From the NCBI GenBank assembly GCA_016219645.1, contig JACRLR010000010.1, forward strand, positions 2,552-66,551: DNA of 64,000 nucleotides. Direction: 5' to 3'. The DNA comes from Nitrospirota bacterium. Its GTDB lineage: Bacteria; Nitrospirota; Nitrospiria; Nitrospirales; Nitrospiraceae. The notes beneath the pieces are model-generated. The model did no database searches. It worked only from the letters and a program-made list of their open reading frames with translations, and had not been told where the DNA came from. The first letter of the stretch is position 1. Each line of letters starts with the position of its first letter. Position numbers and translations under genes: made by a program. Positions 14,343-23,937 of this stretch are shown piece by piece.

Positions 14343-14716
14343 GCCTCTCCCAGTATCGGTAACGGTAACCGTACAGCCGCCTACCACAACCTGTCAATTC
14401 TGTGCTCCCTCGCCGATTGGAAGGGCGACAGTCCCCTCCCTCGCGGCTGTCCCTTCCTTTTCGAAGGCCAGAACATACGCGTTCAGGCCTTTCGCTTCAA
14501 CAGCAGACTAGGGGCTGGGGGGCTGGGTTCTGAGTTGGAATGCTGAATTAGGAATTTGGAATGATGAATGATGGAGTAGATGTTGGGGAATGAAGCGGAT
14601 AGATCCAAGTTGCAGGGTTCAAGTTTGAGCTCAGATCTTATAACTCAGAACCCAGAACTCAGAACTTCTGGCCCAAGATAGGGGGACAGGCGGCGCCGAG
14701 GAGGGCGGAACCTGAT
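14343..14716. repeat. Spacer: hairpin, right direct repeat and ACTCAGA heptamers
   Basis: 14426-14458 can fold as GGAAGGGCGACAG / CTGTCCCTTCC. 14528-14610 is the right copy of the direct repeat at 13437-13519. 14636-14668 holds ACTCAGA-ACCCAGA-ACTCAGA heptamers. No gene. Confidence 0.7.
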
Positions 14717-15817
14717 TCAACGGCCTGCCAGTAGGCGCTCGAGATGTTCGACGATTCGGGGAGCGGCTTTGCCGTCCCACATTGGGGGGATTGCGCCCTT
14801 CTTCCACTCCCCTGCCATCAATCGTGCGAGGGGGGGTGGGAGTTTCCGCGGATCGGTGCCGATGAGTTCATTCGTCCCGATCGTGACGGTCTCAGGCCGC
14901 TCGGTGTTGTCTCGCAGGGTGAGGCAGGGTACTCCGAGAACCGTCGTCTCCTCTGTGATGCCGCCGGAATCGGTAATCACCCCTTTGGCATGTTTCACGA
15001 GGTAGTTGAATTCCAGGTAGCCGAGTGGATCGACATAGTTCAGTTGCGGGGTCTTGCTGTCGAGCTCGCGCAGGTTCTTGGCGGTGCGGGGATGGACGGG
15101 AAAGACCACCGGCAAGCCGCCAGTTCCCTGGGCGATGGCATGCAACAGTTGCAGCAATTGCTGCTCCCCGTCCACATTGGCCGGCCGATGGAGTGTGACG
15201 ACAAAGTAATTGTGCGGCGTCAGCTTCAGCTGTTCCCAACAGGCAGGCGGACGCAGGCGCAGGAGCTGCTTGAGCAAGGTGTCGATCATCGTATTGCCGA
15301 CGAAGAAGATGCGATCGTCCGCGACTCCCGAGCGACGAAGTGTGTCGTTGGCTGTTTCGCTGGTGGTGAAAAACCAGTTGGTGATCGAATCGGTCACGAC
15401 CCGGTTGATTTCCTCCGGCATGGTCCAATCACCTGAACGGATGCCGCCCTCCACATGCGCCACCGGTACGCCCAACTTCCGGGCGGCGATGGAACAGGCC
15501 ATGGTCGAGGTGACGTCCCCGACGACCAGGCAGAGATCGCTCTTGTCTTTGAAGAGTACCTTTTCATAGTTCACCATGATGGCGGCAGTCTGTTCGGCAT
15601 GGGAGCCGGAGCCGACTTCCAGGTTGATGTCCGGATCGGGGATGCCGAGTTCCTCGAAGAAACTGCCGGACATGGCGCGGTCGTAATGTTGACCGGTATG
15701 GATCAGGCGAAACCGGAGCGGCCCTCCCCGCTTCTCTGCTGCCTTCAACGCGTCGATGATCGGCGCGATCTTCATGAAATTGGGCCGTGCCCCTGCGATG
15801 AGATCGATTCGTTTCAC
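14717..15817 (-). CDS. wecB: UDP-N-acetylglucosamine 2-epimerase (non-hydrolysing)
   Basis: 366 aa, normal length. Interconverts UDP-GlcNAc and UDP-ManNAc for surface polysaccharide. Motifs: AGARPNFMKIAPI at the N-terminus, HTGQHYD near residue 40, HVEGGIRSGDWTMPEEINR at about 118-136, VTLHRPANVD, and TDSGGITEETTVLGVPCLTL with RDNTERPET near the C-terminus; all substrate and catalytic loops of the WecB family are present. It stands alone, downstream of a period-9 dyad, with fcl and gmd nearby in the same direction. Confidence 0.95.
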   Translation of the reverse strand: MKRIDLIAGARPNFMKIAPIIDALKAAEKRGGPLRFRLIHTGQHYDRAMSGSFFEELGIPDPDINLEVGSGSHAEQTAAIMVNYEKVLFKDKSDLCLVVGDVTSTMACSIAARKLGVPVAHVEGGIRSGDWTMPEEINRVVTDSITNWFFTTSETANDTLRRSGVADDRIFFVGNTMIDTLLKQLLRLRPPACWEQLKLTPHNYFVVTLHRPANVDGEQQLLQLLHAIAQGTGGLPVVFPVHPRTAKNLRELDSKTPQLNYVDPLGYLEFNYLVKHAKGVITDSGGITEETTVLGVPCLTLRDNTERPETVTIGTNELIGTDPRKLPPPLARLMAGEWKKGAIPPMWDGKAAPRIVEHLERLLAGR

Positions 15818-15825
15818 TTTTGTTG

Positions 15826-15935
15826 GCCTCGTTTATTTGGTTTGTTTGGTTTGTTTAGTTGGGAGAACTCTCAACGAGAGGAACCAAATGAACAAAATAA
15901 ACCAAATGAACCAAACAAACCAGAAAGACCTACCA
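15826..15935. repeat. Period-9 dyad upstream of wecB
   Basis: Left arm GTTTATTTG-GTTTGTTTG-GTTTGTTTA (nine-base units), about 30 bp centre, right arm with ACCAAATGA-ACAAAATAA-ACCAAATGA-ACCAAACAA. Long imperfect hairpin in the 5' leader of wecB. The rest of the 307-bp spacer to 16124 holds TTGGAGG/TTRGAGG units and no gene. Confidence 0.75.
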
Positions 15936-16124
15936 GAGGTCTCATGGGGAACTACTTATCGTATTTATTCTTTTTCCACAACTTAAGATAGATTTTTGAC
16001 AGACGGCGGGGCGAGAGCCGTTGGAGGTTTGAGGCTCAAGGGGAAGGGAAGTGTCGGAGGTTAGAGGCAGTTGGGGAAGGAGAGAGCGTTGACAGAGCAC
16101 CACAAAGGCGATATTGTGGTGCCT

Positions 16125-16355
16125 ATGGCTCGTGGAACTAAACGACTGTCCGTGGCGCTCGATCACGCCCTTCTGGCCGAAGCCAGGCGTTTGACGCGCT
16201 CGCGAAGCAAGCGAGCGACCATTGCCAAGGCTCTTGAAGAACTTGTGAAGTTGGAACATCGCAAGGCATTGGCGCACGCTGTAGGCACAGGCGTGTTTGA
16301 AACCACCGAAGCCGAATTCCGCTCTCGCCGCCGTCGCATACATGCCCGCCGTTGA
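16125..16355 (+). CDS. VapB-type antitoxin
   Basis: 76 aa from the ATG at 16125. GTKRLSVALDHALLAEARRL, then SKRATIAKALEELVKLE, is a ribbon-helix-helix of the VapB/COG5450 type; the tail TGVFETTEAEFRSRRRRIHARR should bind the toxin. It overlaps the PIN gene by 14 bp. Confidence 0.83.
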   Translation: MARGTKRLSVALDHALLAEARRLTRSRSKRATIAKALEELVKLEHRKALAHAVGTGVFETTEAEFRSRRRRIHARR

Positions 16356-16758
16356 TCTCGGACCTCGCCTTATCGATACCAGCGTGTGGATCCGGGCAGA
16401 CCGCAAAGCCCATGATGCTGTGAAGCATCGACTCAAGGAATTACTAGTTGCGGGGTTCGTGCATATCTGTTGGCCAATTCGAGCAGAGCTACTCATTGGC
16501 GTAAAAACTCCAGAACGGTGGGCAACCCTCAATGAGCAACTGGGGGCACTTGAACAGGCGCCACTATTGAATGAAGTATGGGAACGAGCAGCCCGTTTAG
16601 GTCATCAGCTTGCTCGAACAGGCCAAAGCGTTCCACTGCCTGATCTCCTAATTGCTGCCACTGCACTGCTGTATCGCCTTCCGCTTTGGAGTGTGGATAG
16701 CGACTTTAGGCGCATCGCTTCTGTCGCTCCGTTGGATCTTGACCTATGGGAAGGTTGA
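16342..16758 (+). CDS. vapC: VapC-family PIN toxin
   Basis: 138 aa from ATG 16342. LIDTSVWIRADRKAHDAV (first Asp), ICWPIRAELLIGV (Glu), VPLPDLLIAATALLY (Asp) and LWSVDSDFRRIA (Asp): a complete VapC active site. Predicted tRNA or rRNA endonuclease by family. Its final codons (LWEG) are followed at once by a GGTTGA hexamer run. Confidence 0.87.
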   Translation: MPAVDLGPRLIDTSVWIRADRKAHDAVKHRLKELLVAGFVHICWPIRAELLIGVKTPERWATLNEQLGALEQAPLLNEVWERAARLGHQLARTGQSVPLPDLLIAATALLYRLPLWSVDSDFRRIASVAPLDLDLWEG

Positions 16759-16855
16759 GGTTGAGGCTGAGGTTAAGGGGGAGACAAGAAGGCTGGAGGT
16801 ATGAGGGTTGAGGTTCGAGGACTGCACTCTTCCCTGCTCAACCTCAACCTGAACC

Positions 16856-17359
16856 TCAACCTCTCTTTCTGGTGCTCAAGGACTCGATTCGCTGGGCGAC
16901 ATCCCGATATTCCGGGGCTTCGCGGCGGAGCCATCGGTAGGCCTCTAGCGCTTCAGGCATGCGCTCGAGGGATTCTAAAGTCCTTCCCAAAAGGTAGAGG
17001 ATCTGGACTTGCTCTTTGGAGGTGGCAGAAGGGACGTGCAGGGCTTTACGAAAGGCTGCGACGGCGTCTTCCAGCTGGCCACTCTTCTTGAGGCACAGAC
17101 CCATTTGGGCCAAACCCTTCAGCGCGAATGCGATATCCTGCGCGGCCTTCTCAAAATGTTCCGCTGCCTGTCTGAACAGACCGACATTCTTGAGCGTCGT
17201 GGCTCGTTCGTAGGATTCATGTGCATCAGGAATCTCGGTCGATGCTGCGGTATTGATGGTCAATTGCGGCGGTTCCGATAGGGGGGCAGGAACCATGACC
17301 CCCTCTCCTGAGGACAAGTCCGTTTCTTGCGTGAGGGACAATGCGTTGGTTTCATTCAT
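16856..17359 (-). CDS. TPR-repeat protein
   Basis: 167 aa. A Thr/Ser/Pro-rich N-terminal 45 residues precede about three tetratricopeptide repeats: HESYERATTLKNVGLFRQAA, GLAQMGLCLKKSGQLEDAVA and LYLLGRTLESLERMPEALEA. TPR units bind partner proteins; no enzymatic domain or signal peptide is visible. The 3' end merges into a hexamer tract on the other strand (16830-16862). Confidence 0.8.
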   Translation of the reverse strand: MNETNALSLTQETDLSSGEGVMVPAPLSEPPQLTINTAASTEIPDAHESYERATTLKNVGLFRQAAEHFEKAAQDIAFALKGLAQMGLCLKKSGQLEDAVAAFRKALHVPSATSKEQVQILYLLGRTLESLERMPEALEAYRWLRREAPEYRDVAQRIESLSTRKRG

Positions 17360-17765
17360 GTTCTTAGTTCCGCTCGGCCATTAAATCATTGGCCTGCCGG
17401 TCGCAAATCTTGGACCATTCACGGTGCTGCTCAAACCCTTTAGGTTTCAAAGTCTTCGCGCATGCGAGCCTTGGGCCACGAGAGGGTAAAATGCGCGTGC
17501 TTGGGCAGGGCTGTGCAAAATTGGTGAGTAGTAAGTGGTCAGTGGCAAGTGGGGAGGAGAATGTTGGAGGTCTGAGGTTGGAGGCGGAATTTGGGAAGGT
17601 TGAGGTTAAGGTTGAGGTTGAGTGGGGAAGGGGGAGCTGTTGGAGGTTAGAGGTTGGAGGCTGGAAGAAAGGTTAAGGCCTGAAGAGAGGTTGAGGTTAA
17701 GGTTGAGGTTAAGTGAAGAAGAGCGTTGGAGGTTCGAGGGTGAAGGCCTGAGGAGGGTGAGGTTC
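17360..17765. repeat. Repeat tract upstream of the TPR gene
   Basis: 17522-17556 GTGAGTA-GTAAGTG-GTCAGTG-GCAAGTG; then TTGGAGG/TCTGAGG units and several GGTTRA hexamer runs to 17765. No gene. Confidence 0.75.
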
Positions 17766-17905
17766 CAGAGCACCACTAGTTAATATAAACTACTATCAAT
17801 CAGTTAGGTTTAATCTAGTAATATATTTATACTTAGTAATTAAAGTTACATACTGTAAATGCAGCCATATTTATTAGTATCATAAACTTAGTGTATTAAA
17901 TCCAA
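17766..17905. other. AT-rich island
   Basis: About 130 bp that are strongly AT-rich in an otherwise GC-rich region, starting CCACTAGTTAATATAAAC and ending GTGTATTAAATCC. It contains repeated TTAGTA/TACTAA words (for example CTAGTAATATATTTATAC and CTTAGTAATTAAAG). No reading frame of note. It could be a promoter or UP region for the leftward TPR gene, a nucleoid-protein binding site, or an inserted fragment. Confidence 0.6.
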
Positions 17906-17968
17906 TCGCGCCTCGCTTTTCCCGCCAGCCTCCTTCTCCGCTCAACCTCAATCTTAACTTTGACCTTT

Positions 17969-19045
<1,077 letters not shown>

Positions 19046-19068
19046 CGAATCAATGAGTTTAGTTCTTT

Positions 19069-19386
19069 CTAGACTTCCTCGATCAACTCCATTGCAGGAA
19101 CGCATTCACTCTGTTTAAAATATGCCACATTCTGTCCATAGATAAGATGATTTTTCGTTTCAGCTAATGAGCCGCGAGACGCGTAATAGAAATTCAGTTT
19201 GTCTTTTGTGTGTTGACGACCATATCCTTCGGCAAGATTGCCGGGAACCGAGAGGGCGGATCGTCTAATCTGTGACGTCAGCCCATAATCTTCCTTCCTC
19301 GGTAGACTCTCGGTCAGTGAAAATACCTCCTGAGCCAATTCCATGGCCTTTTGCCAAACCGGCATATCTTCAAATGATTGATACAC
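19069..19386 (-). CDS. Four-helix-bundle protein (23S rRNA IVS-type family)
   Basis: 105 aa from a GTG at 19386. Core YQSFEDMPVWQKAMELAQEV, then LPRKEDYGLTSQIRRSALSV with PGNLAEGYGR and FYYASRGSLAETKNHLIYG, is the S23/four-helix-bundle family first found in rRNA intervening sequences and often near polysaccharide genes. Function unknown. The open frame continues upstream to 19530 through translated hexamers ([10 protein letters not shown]), which are not considered part of the protein. Confidence 0.8.
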   Translation of the reverse strand: MYQSFEDMPVWQKAMELAQEVFSLTESLPRKEDYGLTSQIRRSALSVPGNLAEGYGRQHTKDKLNFYYASRGSLAETKNHLIYGQNVAYFKQSECVPAMELIEEV

Positions 19387-19399
19387 GCGGTGCTCACCC

Positions 19400-19600
19400 C
19401 TCAATCTGATCGGAAGGTTAAGGTTGAGGTTAAGGTTGAGTGAAGAAAGTACCAAACCTTGTGTCCGGAACCTAAGGTCACTCAACCTCGACCTTAATCT
19501 TACCCTCTCTTTAAGGCCTTCCCCGCTCAACCTTCCCCTTAACCTTCCCCAACTCCCTCCCTGCTCAACCTTAACCTCAACCTCAACCTTTCTTGCGGGT
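19400..19600. repeat. Inverted GGTTRA hexamer tract
   Basis: Purine arm AAGGTTAAGGTTGAGG at 19412-19440, then two pyrimidine arms (ACCTTAATCTTACC and CTCAACCTTAACC types) to 19590. Could pair as a long snap-back. It abuts the gmd stop. Confidence 0.8.
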
Positions 19601-20590
19601 TCCTTCCAGCTTCTCCCGCTCTGCTGCTAGGTCTGCGTCCACCATCATATAGGCGAGTTCCTGGAATCGTACCTTCGGCTCCCATCCCAGATCCCGTTTG
19701 GCTTTGCTCGCATCACCGATCAGGAGGTCTACCTCTGTCGGGCGATAGTACTTCGGATCGAGTTTGACATGTTTCTGCCAGTCCAGTTGAAGCCGACCGA
19801 AGGCCAGTTCCAGGAACTCCCGCACTGTGTGCGTCTCTCCAGTTGCAATCACATAATCTTCCGGCCTGGGGGCTTGCAGCATCATCCACATGGCTTCGAT
19901 GTAGTCACCGGCAAAGCCCCAGTCGCGTTTGGCATCGAGGTTTCCCAGGAACAGATCCTGTTGGACACCCAGCTTGATGCGGGCTGCGGCTTTCGTGATC
20001 TTGCGCGTCACGAAGGTTTCGCCGCGCCGGGGCGATTCATGGTTGAAGAGAATGCCGTTGCAGGCGAAGAGGTCGTAGGCTTCCCGATAATTGACCGTGA
20101 TCCAGTAGGAATAGACCTTGGCTGCTCCATAGGGGCTGCGGGGATAAAATGGCGTGGTCTCACGCTGCGGGATCTCTTGCACCTTGCCGAACATCTCGCT
20201 GGACGATGCCTGATAAAACTTCGGCTTCAAGCCTGACTCCCGGATGGCTTCCAGAAGCCGGATGGTTCCGAGTCCGGTAATCTCGCCGGTATACTCGGGA
20301 ATATCGAAACTCACCCGCACGTGGCTCTGTGCTCCCAGGTTGTAAATTTCATCAGGCTGGATGGTCCGGATGATGCGGTTCAGTGAACTCGCGTCGTTGA
20401 GGTCGCCATATACCAGGTTGAGCCGGCGATGCGGCACATGCGGATCTTCATAAATGGGATCGATCCGTCCCGTATTGAACGAACTCGACCGGCGAATAAT
20501 GCCGTAGACCTCATAGCCCTTCCCGAGGAGAAACTCCGCCAGATAGGATCCATCCTGCCCTGTAATGCCGCTGATCAGCGCTTTTTTCAC
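19583..20590 (-). CDS. gmd: GDP-mannose 4,6-dehydratase
   Basis: 335 aa. [19 protein letters not shown] (NADP loop), [49 protein letters not shown] (Y-x-x-x-K) and the arginine-rich [13 protein letters not shown] loop that binds NADP in this family. Produces GDP-4-keto-6-deoxymannose, the substrate of Fcl. The last codons ([11 protein letters not shown]) run into hexamer repeats on the opposite strand. ATG at 20590. Confidence 0.96.
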   Translation of the reverse strand: MKKALISGITGQDGSYLAEFLLGKGYEVYGIIRRSSSFNTGRIDPIYEDPHVPHRRLNLVYGDLNDASSLNRIIRTIQPDEIYNLGAQSHVRVSFDIPEYTGEITGLGTIRLLEAIRESGLKPKFYQASSSEMFGKVQEIPQRETTPFYPRSPYGAAKVYSYWITVNYREAYDLFACNGILFNHESPRRGETFVTRKITKAAARIKLGVQQDLFLGNLDAKRDWGFAGDYIEAMWMMLQAPRPEDYVIATGETHTVREFLELAFGRLQLDWQKHVKLDPKYYRPTEVDLLIGDASKAKRDLGWEPKVRFQELAYMMVDADLAAEREKLEGTRKKG

Positions 20591-20939
20591 AAGAACCCCT
20601 CTCGATACTGTGTTGGAAGTGGCTGAAGTATGTCTCGATTACGCGCGGTTGTCTAGCTCCTTTTGGGAAGGTTAAGGTTGAGGCTAAGGTTGAGCGGGGA
20701 GGCGGGAAGAGCGGTTAAGGTTGAGCGGGGAGGAAGACGAGAAGGGATGTTGAGGCAATTGTCCGAACTTTACCATAAGCCTTGACCTCAACCTTCCGGC
20801 TCGCTTTCTCAACCTTAACCTTAGCCTCAACCTTCTGATATCCTTCTCCCCCTCTTTAGTTGCACTTGCGCCTGACATTCGGCACACACTAGAATGCCCT
20901 GCCTGATGAGAGGAGTGTTCGACGTTGGGCTCGAAGATT
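20591..20939. repeat. Divergent spacer with inverted hexamers
   Basis: 349 bp between gmd and gspC, which point away from each other, so promoters for both must lie here. 20665-20740 has GGTTAAGG-type runs and 20783-20835 the complementary CAACCTTAACCTTAGCC run. No gene. Confidence 0.7.
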
Positions 20940-21806
20940 ATGGATGTGCGTCGAGGGGTTATACTCGCCTATATCATTTGCGGCACGTTTCTCGTGGCCC
21001 ACATCATCAACGCAGTGATTGCGGAGGCCTTGTCTGTACCGGGTGGGCTGGTACGCCTCTCCCCTGCTCCCCACAGCGAGGCTGAGGTCAAGGTCTCAGT
21101 TCCTGCGATGGTTGAGCAGATTCGGACAAGCGGAATCTTTCCCCTTCCAGCCGATCCCCTCAATGTGAACAGCGATGGAGTCGATGCGCCCCCACCCCGT
21201 GCGCCGCTGAATCTGGCGTCGAAATTCACGCTCCTGGGCGTCGTGGTCGGCGATCGTGGAGGGGTCGCTGTCATTGTTGAAGAAATTCCGAGTAAACGCC
21301 AGCTATTTTTCCGGTTGCATGATCAGATCCCGGACGTCGGTGAGATCAGCGAAATACGCAAGGATGGGATGCTCGTTCGTCAGGGCGCCCAAGAAGAGTT
21401 CCTTGCGCTTGCCGCCTCCCTGATCGAAAAACCTCCGGCTCCGCCGGCCATACCGGAAAAAGCCGCAGTTCCCCCGCCGAAGAGTCCACTGCGTACCGTG
21501 CTTGATCGGAGAGAAGTCGACCAAGCGATGGGCGATATGTCGAAGTTGTTGACCCAGGCGAGGGCCGTGCCTTTTCTGGTGAATGGCGCAATAACCGGCT
21601 TCCGCTTGGACTACATCGCGCCCTCCAGCTTTTATGAAAAAATCGGTTTGAAGTATGGAGATGTCCTCCAGCAGGTCAATGGAGTAGAGATTCGCGACCC
21701 GGGGACGATGCTCTCCCTTTTCCAGCAGCTTCGAAGCGAGAAGACCGTAAAACTTGACATCCTGCGGAACAACCAGCGAACCGCGATGACGTTCGACATA
21801 CGGTGA
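20940..21806 (+). CDS. gspC: Type II secretion protein GspC
   Basis: 288 aa from ATG 20940. One N-terminal membrane helix (VILAYIICGTFLVAHIINAV), then the HR domain (APLNLASKFTLLGVVVGD) and a C-terminal PDZ domain (AITGFRLDYIAPSSFYEKIGL then GDVLQQVNGVEIRDPGTML). GspC links the inner-membrane platform to the outer-membrane secretin. It opens an eleven-gene gsp cluster, but the gspD secretin that usually follows is absent here. Confidence 0.9.
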   Translation: MDVRRGVILAYIICGTFLVAHIINAVIAEALSVPGGLVRLSPAPHSEAEVKVSVPAMVEQIRTSGIFPLPADPLNVNSDGVDAPPPRAPLNLASKFTLLGVVVGDRGGVAVIVEEIPSKRQLFFRLHDQIPDVGEISEIRKDGMLVRQGAQEEFLALAASLIEKPPAPPAIPEKAAVPPPKSPLRTVLDRREVDQAMGDMSKLLTQARAVPFLVNGAITGFRLDYIAPSSFYEKIGLKYGDVLQQVNGVEIRDPGTMLSLFQQLRSEKTVKLDILRNNQRTAMTFDIR

Positions 21807-21811
21807 GGCGT

Positions 21812-21960
21812 ACCGGAAGGTTGAGGTTGAGGTTAAGGTTAAGTGGGTCTTTTCCGATCCTTGACCGAATGTGAGTCCCTCTTCTCGCCTCCCTGCTCAA
21901 CCTTAACCTTCCGATTCCCCTCCCCCTGAACCTTAACCTTAACCTCAACCTTAACCTTTT
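21812..21960. repeat. Hexamer dyad between gspC and gspE
   Basis: Purine arm GAAGGTTGAGGTTGAGG at 21819-21842, pyrimidine arms at 21893-21915 and 21922-21958 (CCTTAACCTTAACCTC). Potential hairpin in the mRNA. 21961-22092 is ordinary sequence. Confidence 0.8.
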
Positions 21961-22092
21961 CCCGGATGGGCTTCGTGCCTTGTCATGGGATCGGGTAGAG
22001 AGTATTCTTCTAGGGTTGTGGGCCTGGATCTTGCTCCACGGGGAATCGACTTTCCAAGGGAATGATTTTTGTAGGATTTTAGGTATTCGACC

Positions 22093-23820
22093 ATGAGCGA
22101 GGAACATTCCGGTCGGCCCCTGCTCGGTGCGATCCTTGAGAACAAATTCGGCTTGACCGAAGCCAAATTGATTGAGGCGATCAATATTCAAGAGATCAAG
22201 GGGGGACGTCTCGGTGAGATCTTGATCCGGCTCAGGGCGATTACCGAAGATCAGCTCCTCCAGGCCCTGGCCATTCAGTTCGAGCTGACCTGGCTCCCGG
22301 ATCTTGATGTGATCCAGGTCGATCACGAATGGGTCAAGAAGGTTCCGATCCATTTCGCCCGCCGCTATCACGTGCTGCCACTCAAGACAGAGGACGGTTG
22401 CGTGCTCGTCGCGACGATCGATCCTATGGAAACAGCCGCGCTGGACGACCTCCGGCTGTTGCTCGGACTTCCGATCAAACCGGTGCTCACGAGCAGCCTC
22501 TCGCTCTTCGCCTGCCTGAATCGCGTCTACGACGAAGCAGTGAGCCCTGCCGGGGCCGAGCAGGTGATGGAGGATATGGCGGCGAATGAGAGCCTGGACC
22601 AAATTGCTCATGAGTTGGATGAACCCCAAGACCTCCTCGACGCTACCGACGAAGCCCCCATCATCCGGTTGGTCAACTCGGTGCTCTTCCAAGCGGTGAG
22701 GCAGCGGGCAAGCGACATTCACTTCGAATCGTTCGAACGAGGGTTGGTTGTTCGGTATCGCATCGATGGCGTGCTCTATCCGGTTCTCACTCCCCCCAAA
22801 CACCTGCAGGCCAGTATTATCGCGCGGTTGAAGATTATGGCGAGTCTCAATATCGCCGAGAAACGATTGCCGCAGGATGGCCGCTTTCGAATCAGGACGG
22901 CGGGGAAGGACGTGGACCTGCGTGTCTCGGTGCTGCCGACCTCACATGGCGAACGGGTGGTCCTGCGTCTGTTGGAGAAAGAGAACCGTTTGCTGAATCT
23001 GTCGGAGATGGGTTTTTCGCAGGAACGGTTGGGGATCATCCAGCAACTGATACAGTTATCGCATGGCATCATCCTTGTCACCGGGCCCACCGGGAGCGGG
23101 AAGACGACGACGCTCTATGCGGCCTTGACGCACATCAATGCGCCGGACAAGAACATCATTACCGTCGAAGACCCGGTGGAATATCAGTTGGTGGGCGTGG
23201 GCCAGATGCAGGTCAATCCCAAGATCAACCTGACGTTTGCGGCAGGACTGCGGTCGATTCTCAGGCAAGATCCCGATGTCATCATGATCGGCGAAATCCG
23301 CGATCGTGAAACCGCGGAAATCGCTATTCATGCTTCGCTCACGGGACATTTGGTCTTTTCCACACTCCATACCAACGATGCGGCGAGCGCGGCCACCAGA
23401 TTGATCGACATGGGTATCGAACCGTTTCTGGTCGCCTCTTCAGTTGTGGCAGTCCTCGCACAACGATTGCTGCGGCAGCTCTGTTCGGACTGCAAGCAAC
23501 CCTATCACCCGGACGACGAAGAACTGGTCAAGCTGGGTATTGTTCCGCCCAGGGTGCGCCCCACCTTCTATCGGGGAGTCGGGTGCCCGGCCTGTTCGCA
23601 AACCGGCTATCGAGGACGAACCGGTATTTTTGAACTTCTCGTGTTAGACGATGAGATTCGCCGCCTGATCGGCAGTAAGGCGGACGCGACGTCGATCCGT
23701 CAAGCGGCGATGGCGAAGGGGATGGTGACATTGAAAGACGAAGGGGCGGAGAAGGTCTTTCACGGAGTGACAACCACCGAGGAGTTGATGCGGATTACGC
23801 AGCAGGAAGTGGAAATCTAG
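22093..23820 (+). CDS. gspE: Type II secretion ATPase GspE
   Basis: 575 aa. N-terminal MshEN-type domain (about 1-160: GAILENKFGLTEAKLIEAIN), then the secretion ATPase core: Walker A GPTGSGKTTTLYA at about 335, Asp box ITVEDPVEYQ, Walker B DPDVIMIGEIRD and the His box STLHTNDA. A C-terminal zinc site is complete (CSDCKQPY and GCPACSQTGYRGRTG). Hexameric cytoplasmic ATPase that drives pseudopilus assembly. Confidence 0.97.
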   Translation: MSEEHSGRPLLGAILENKFGLTEAKLIEAINIQEIKGGRLGEILIRLRAITEDQLLQALAIQFELTWLPDLDVIQVDHEWVKKVPIHFARRYHVLPLKTEDGCVLVATIDPMETAALDDLRLLLGLPIKPVLTSSLSLFACLNRVYDEAVSPAGAEQVMEDMAANESLDQIAHELDEPQDLLDATDEAPIIRLVNSVLFQAVRQRASDIHFESFERGLVVRYRIDGVLYPVLTPPKHLQASIIARLKIMASLNIAEKRLPQDGRFRIRTAGKDVDLRVSVLPTSHGERVVLRLLEKENRLLNLSEMGFSQERLGIIQQLIQLSHGIILVTGPTGSGKTTTLYAALTHINAPDKNIITVEDPVEYQLVGVGQMQVNPKINLTFAAGLRSILRQDPDVIMIGEIRDRETAEIAIHASLTGHLVFSTLHTNDAASAATRLIDMGIEPFLVASSVVAVLAQRLLRQLCSDCKQPYHPDDEELVKLGIVPPRVRPTFYRGVGCPACSQTGYRGRTGIFELLVLDDEIRRLIGSKADATSIRQAAMAKGMVTLKDEGAEKVFHGVTTTEELMRITQQEVEI

Positions 23821-23821
23821 G

Positions 23822-23915
23822 AGGAAAGGTTAAGGTTAAGGTTGAGGTTAAGCTTGAGATGAAGAGATGAATTTCCTCAAAATCTTTGCTCAACCTTAAC
23901 CTCAACCTCAACCTT
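23822..23915. repeat. Hexamer dyad between gspE and gspF
   Basis: Purine arm AAGGTTAAGGTTAAGG at 23825-23855 and pyrimidine arm CTCAACCTTAACCTC at 23890-23916 around a 35-bp centre. The two arms are near-perfect complements and fill most of the spacer. Confidence 0.85.
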
Positions 23916-23937
23916 CTCAGTACCGTCTGCTAAACAT

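Noticed and set aside
1-14400. Integron cassette array, because many small modules are separated by repeats
   Set aside because: No integron-type integrase in the window and no attC-like imperfect palindrome with the GTTRRRY core at module ends; spacers are varied tandem repeats.
17766-17905. Replication origin (DnaA boxes) in the AT-rich island
   Set aside because: No TTATCCACA-like boxes and no origin-associated genes nearby.
21676-22803. 375-codon minus-strand frame opposite gspC/gspE
   Set aside because: Antisense to the well-supported gspE and gspC; no family motif; includes translated hexamers ([10 protein letters not shown]).
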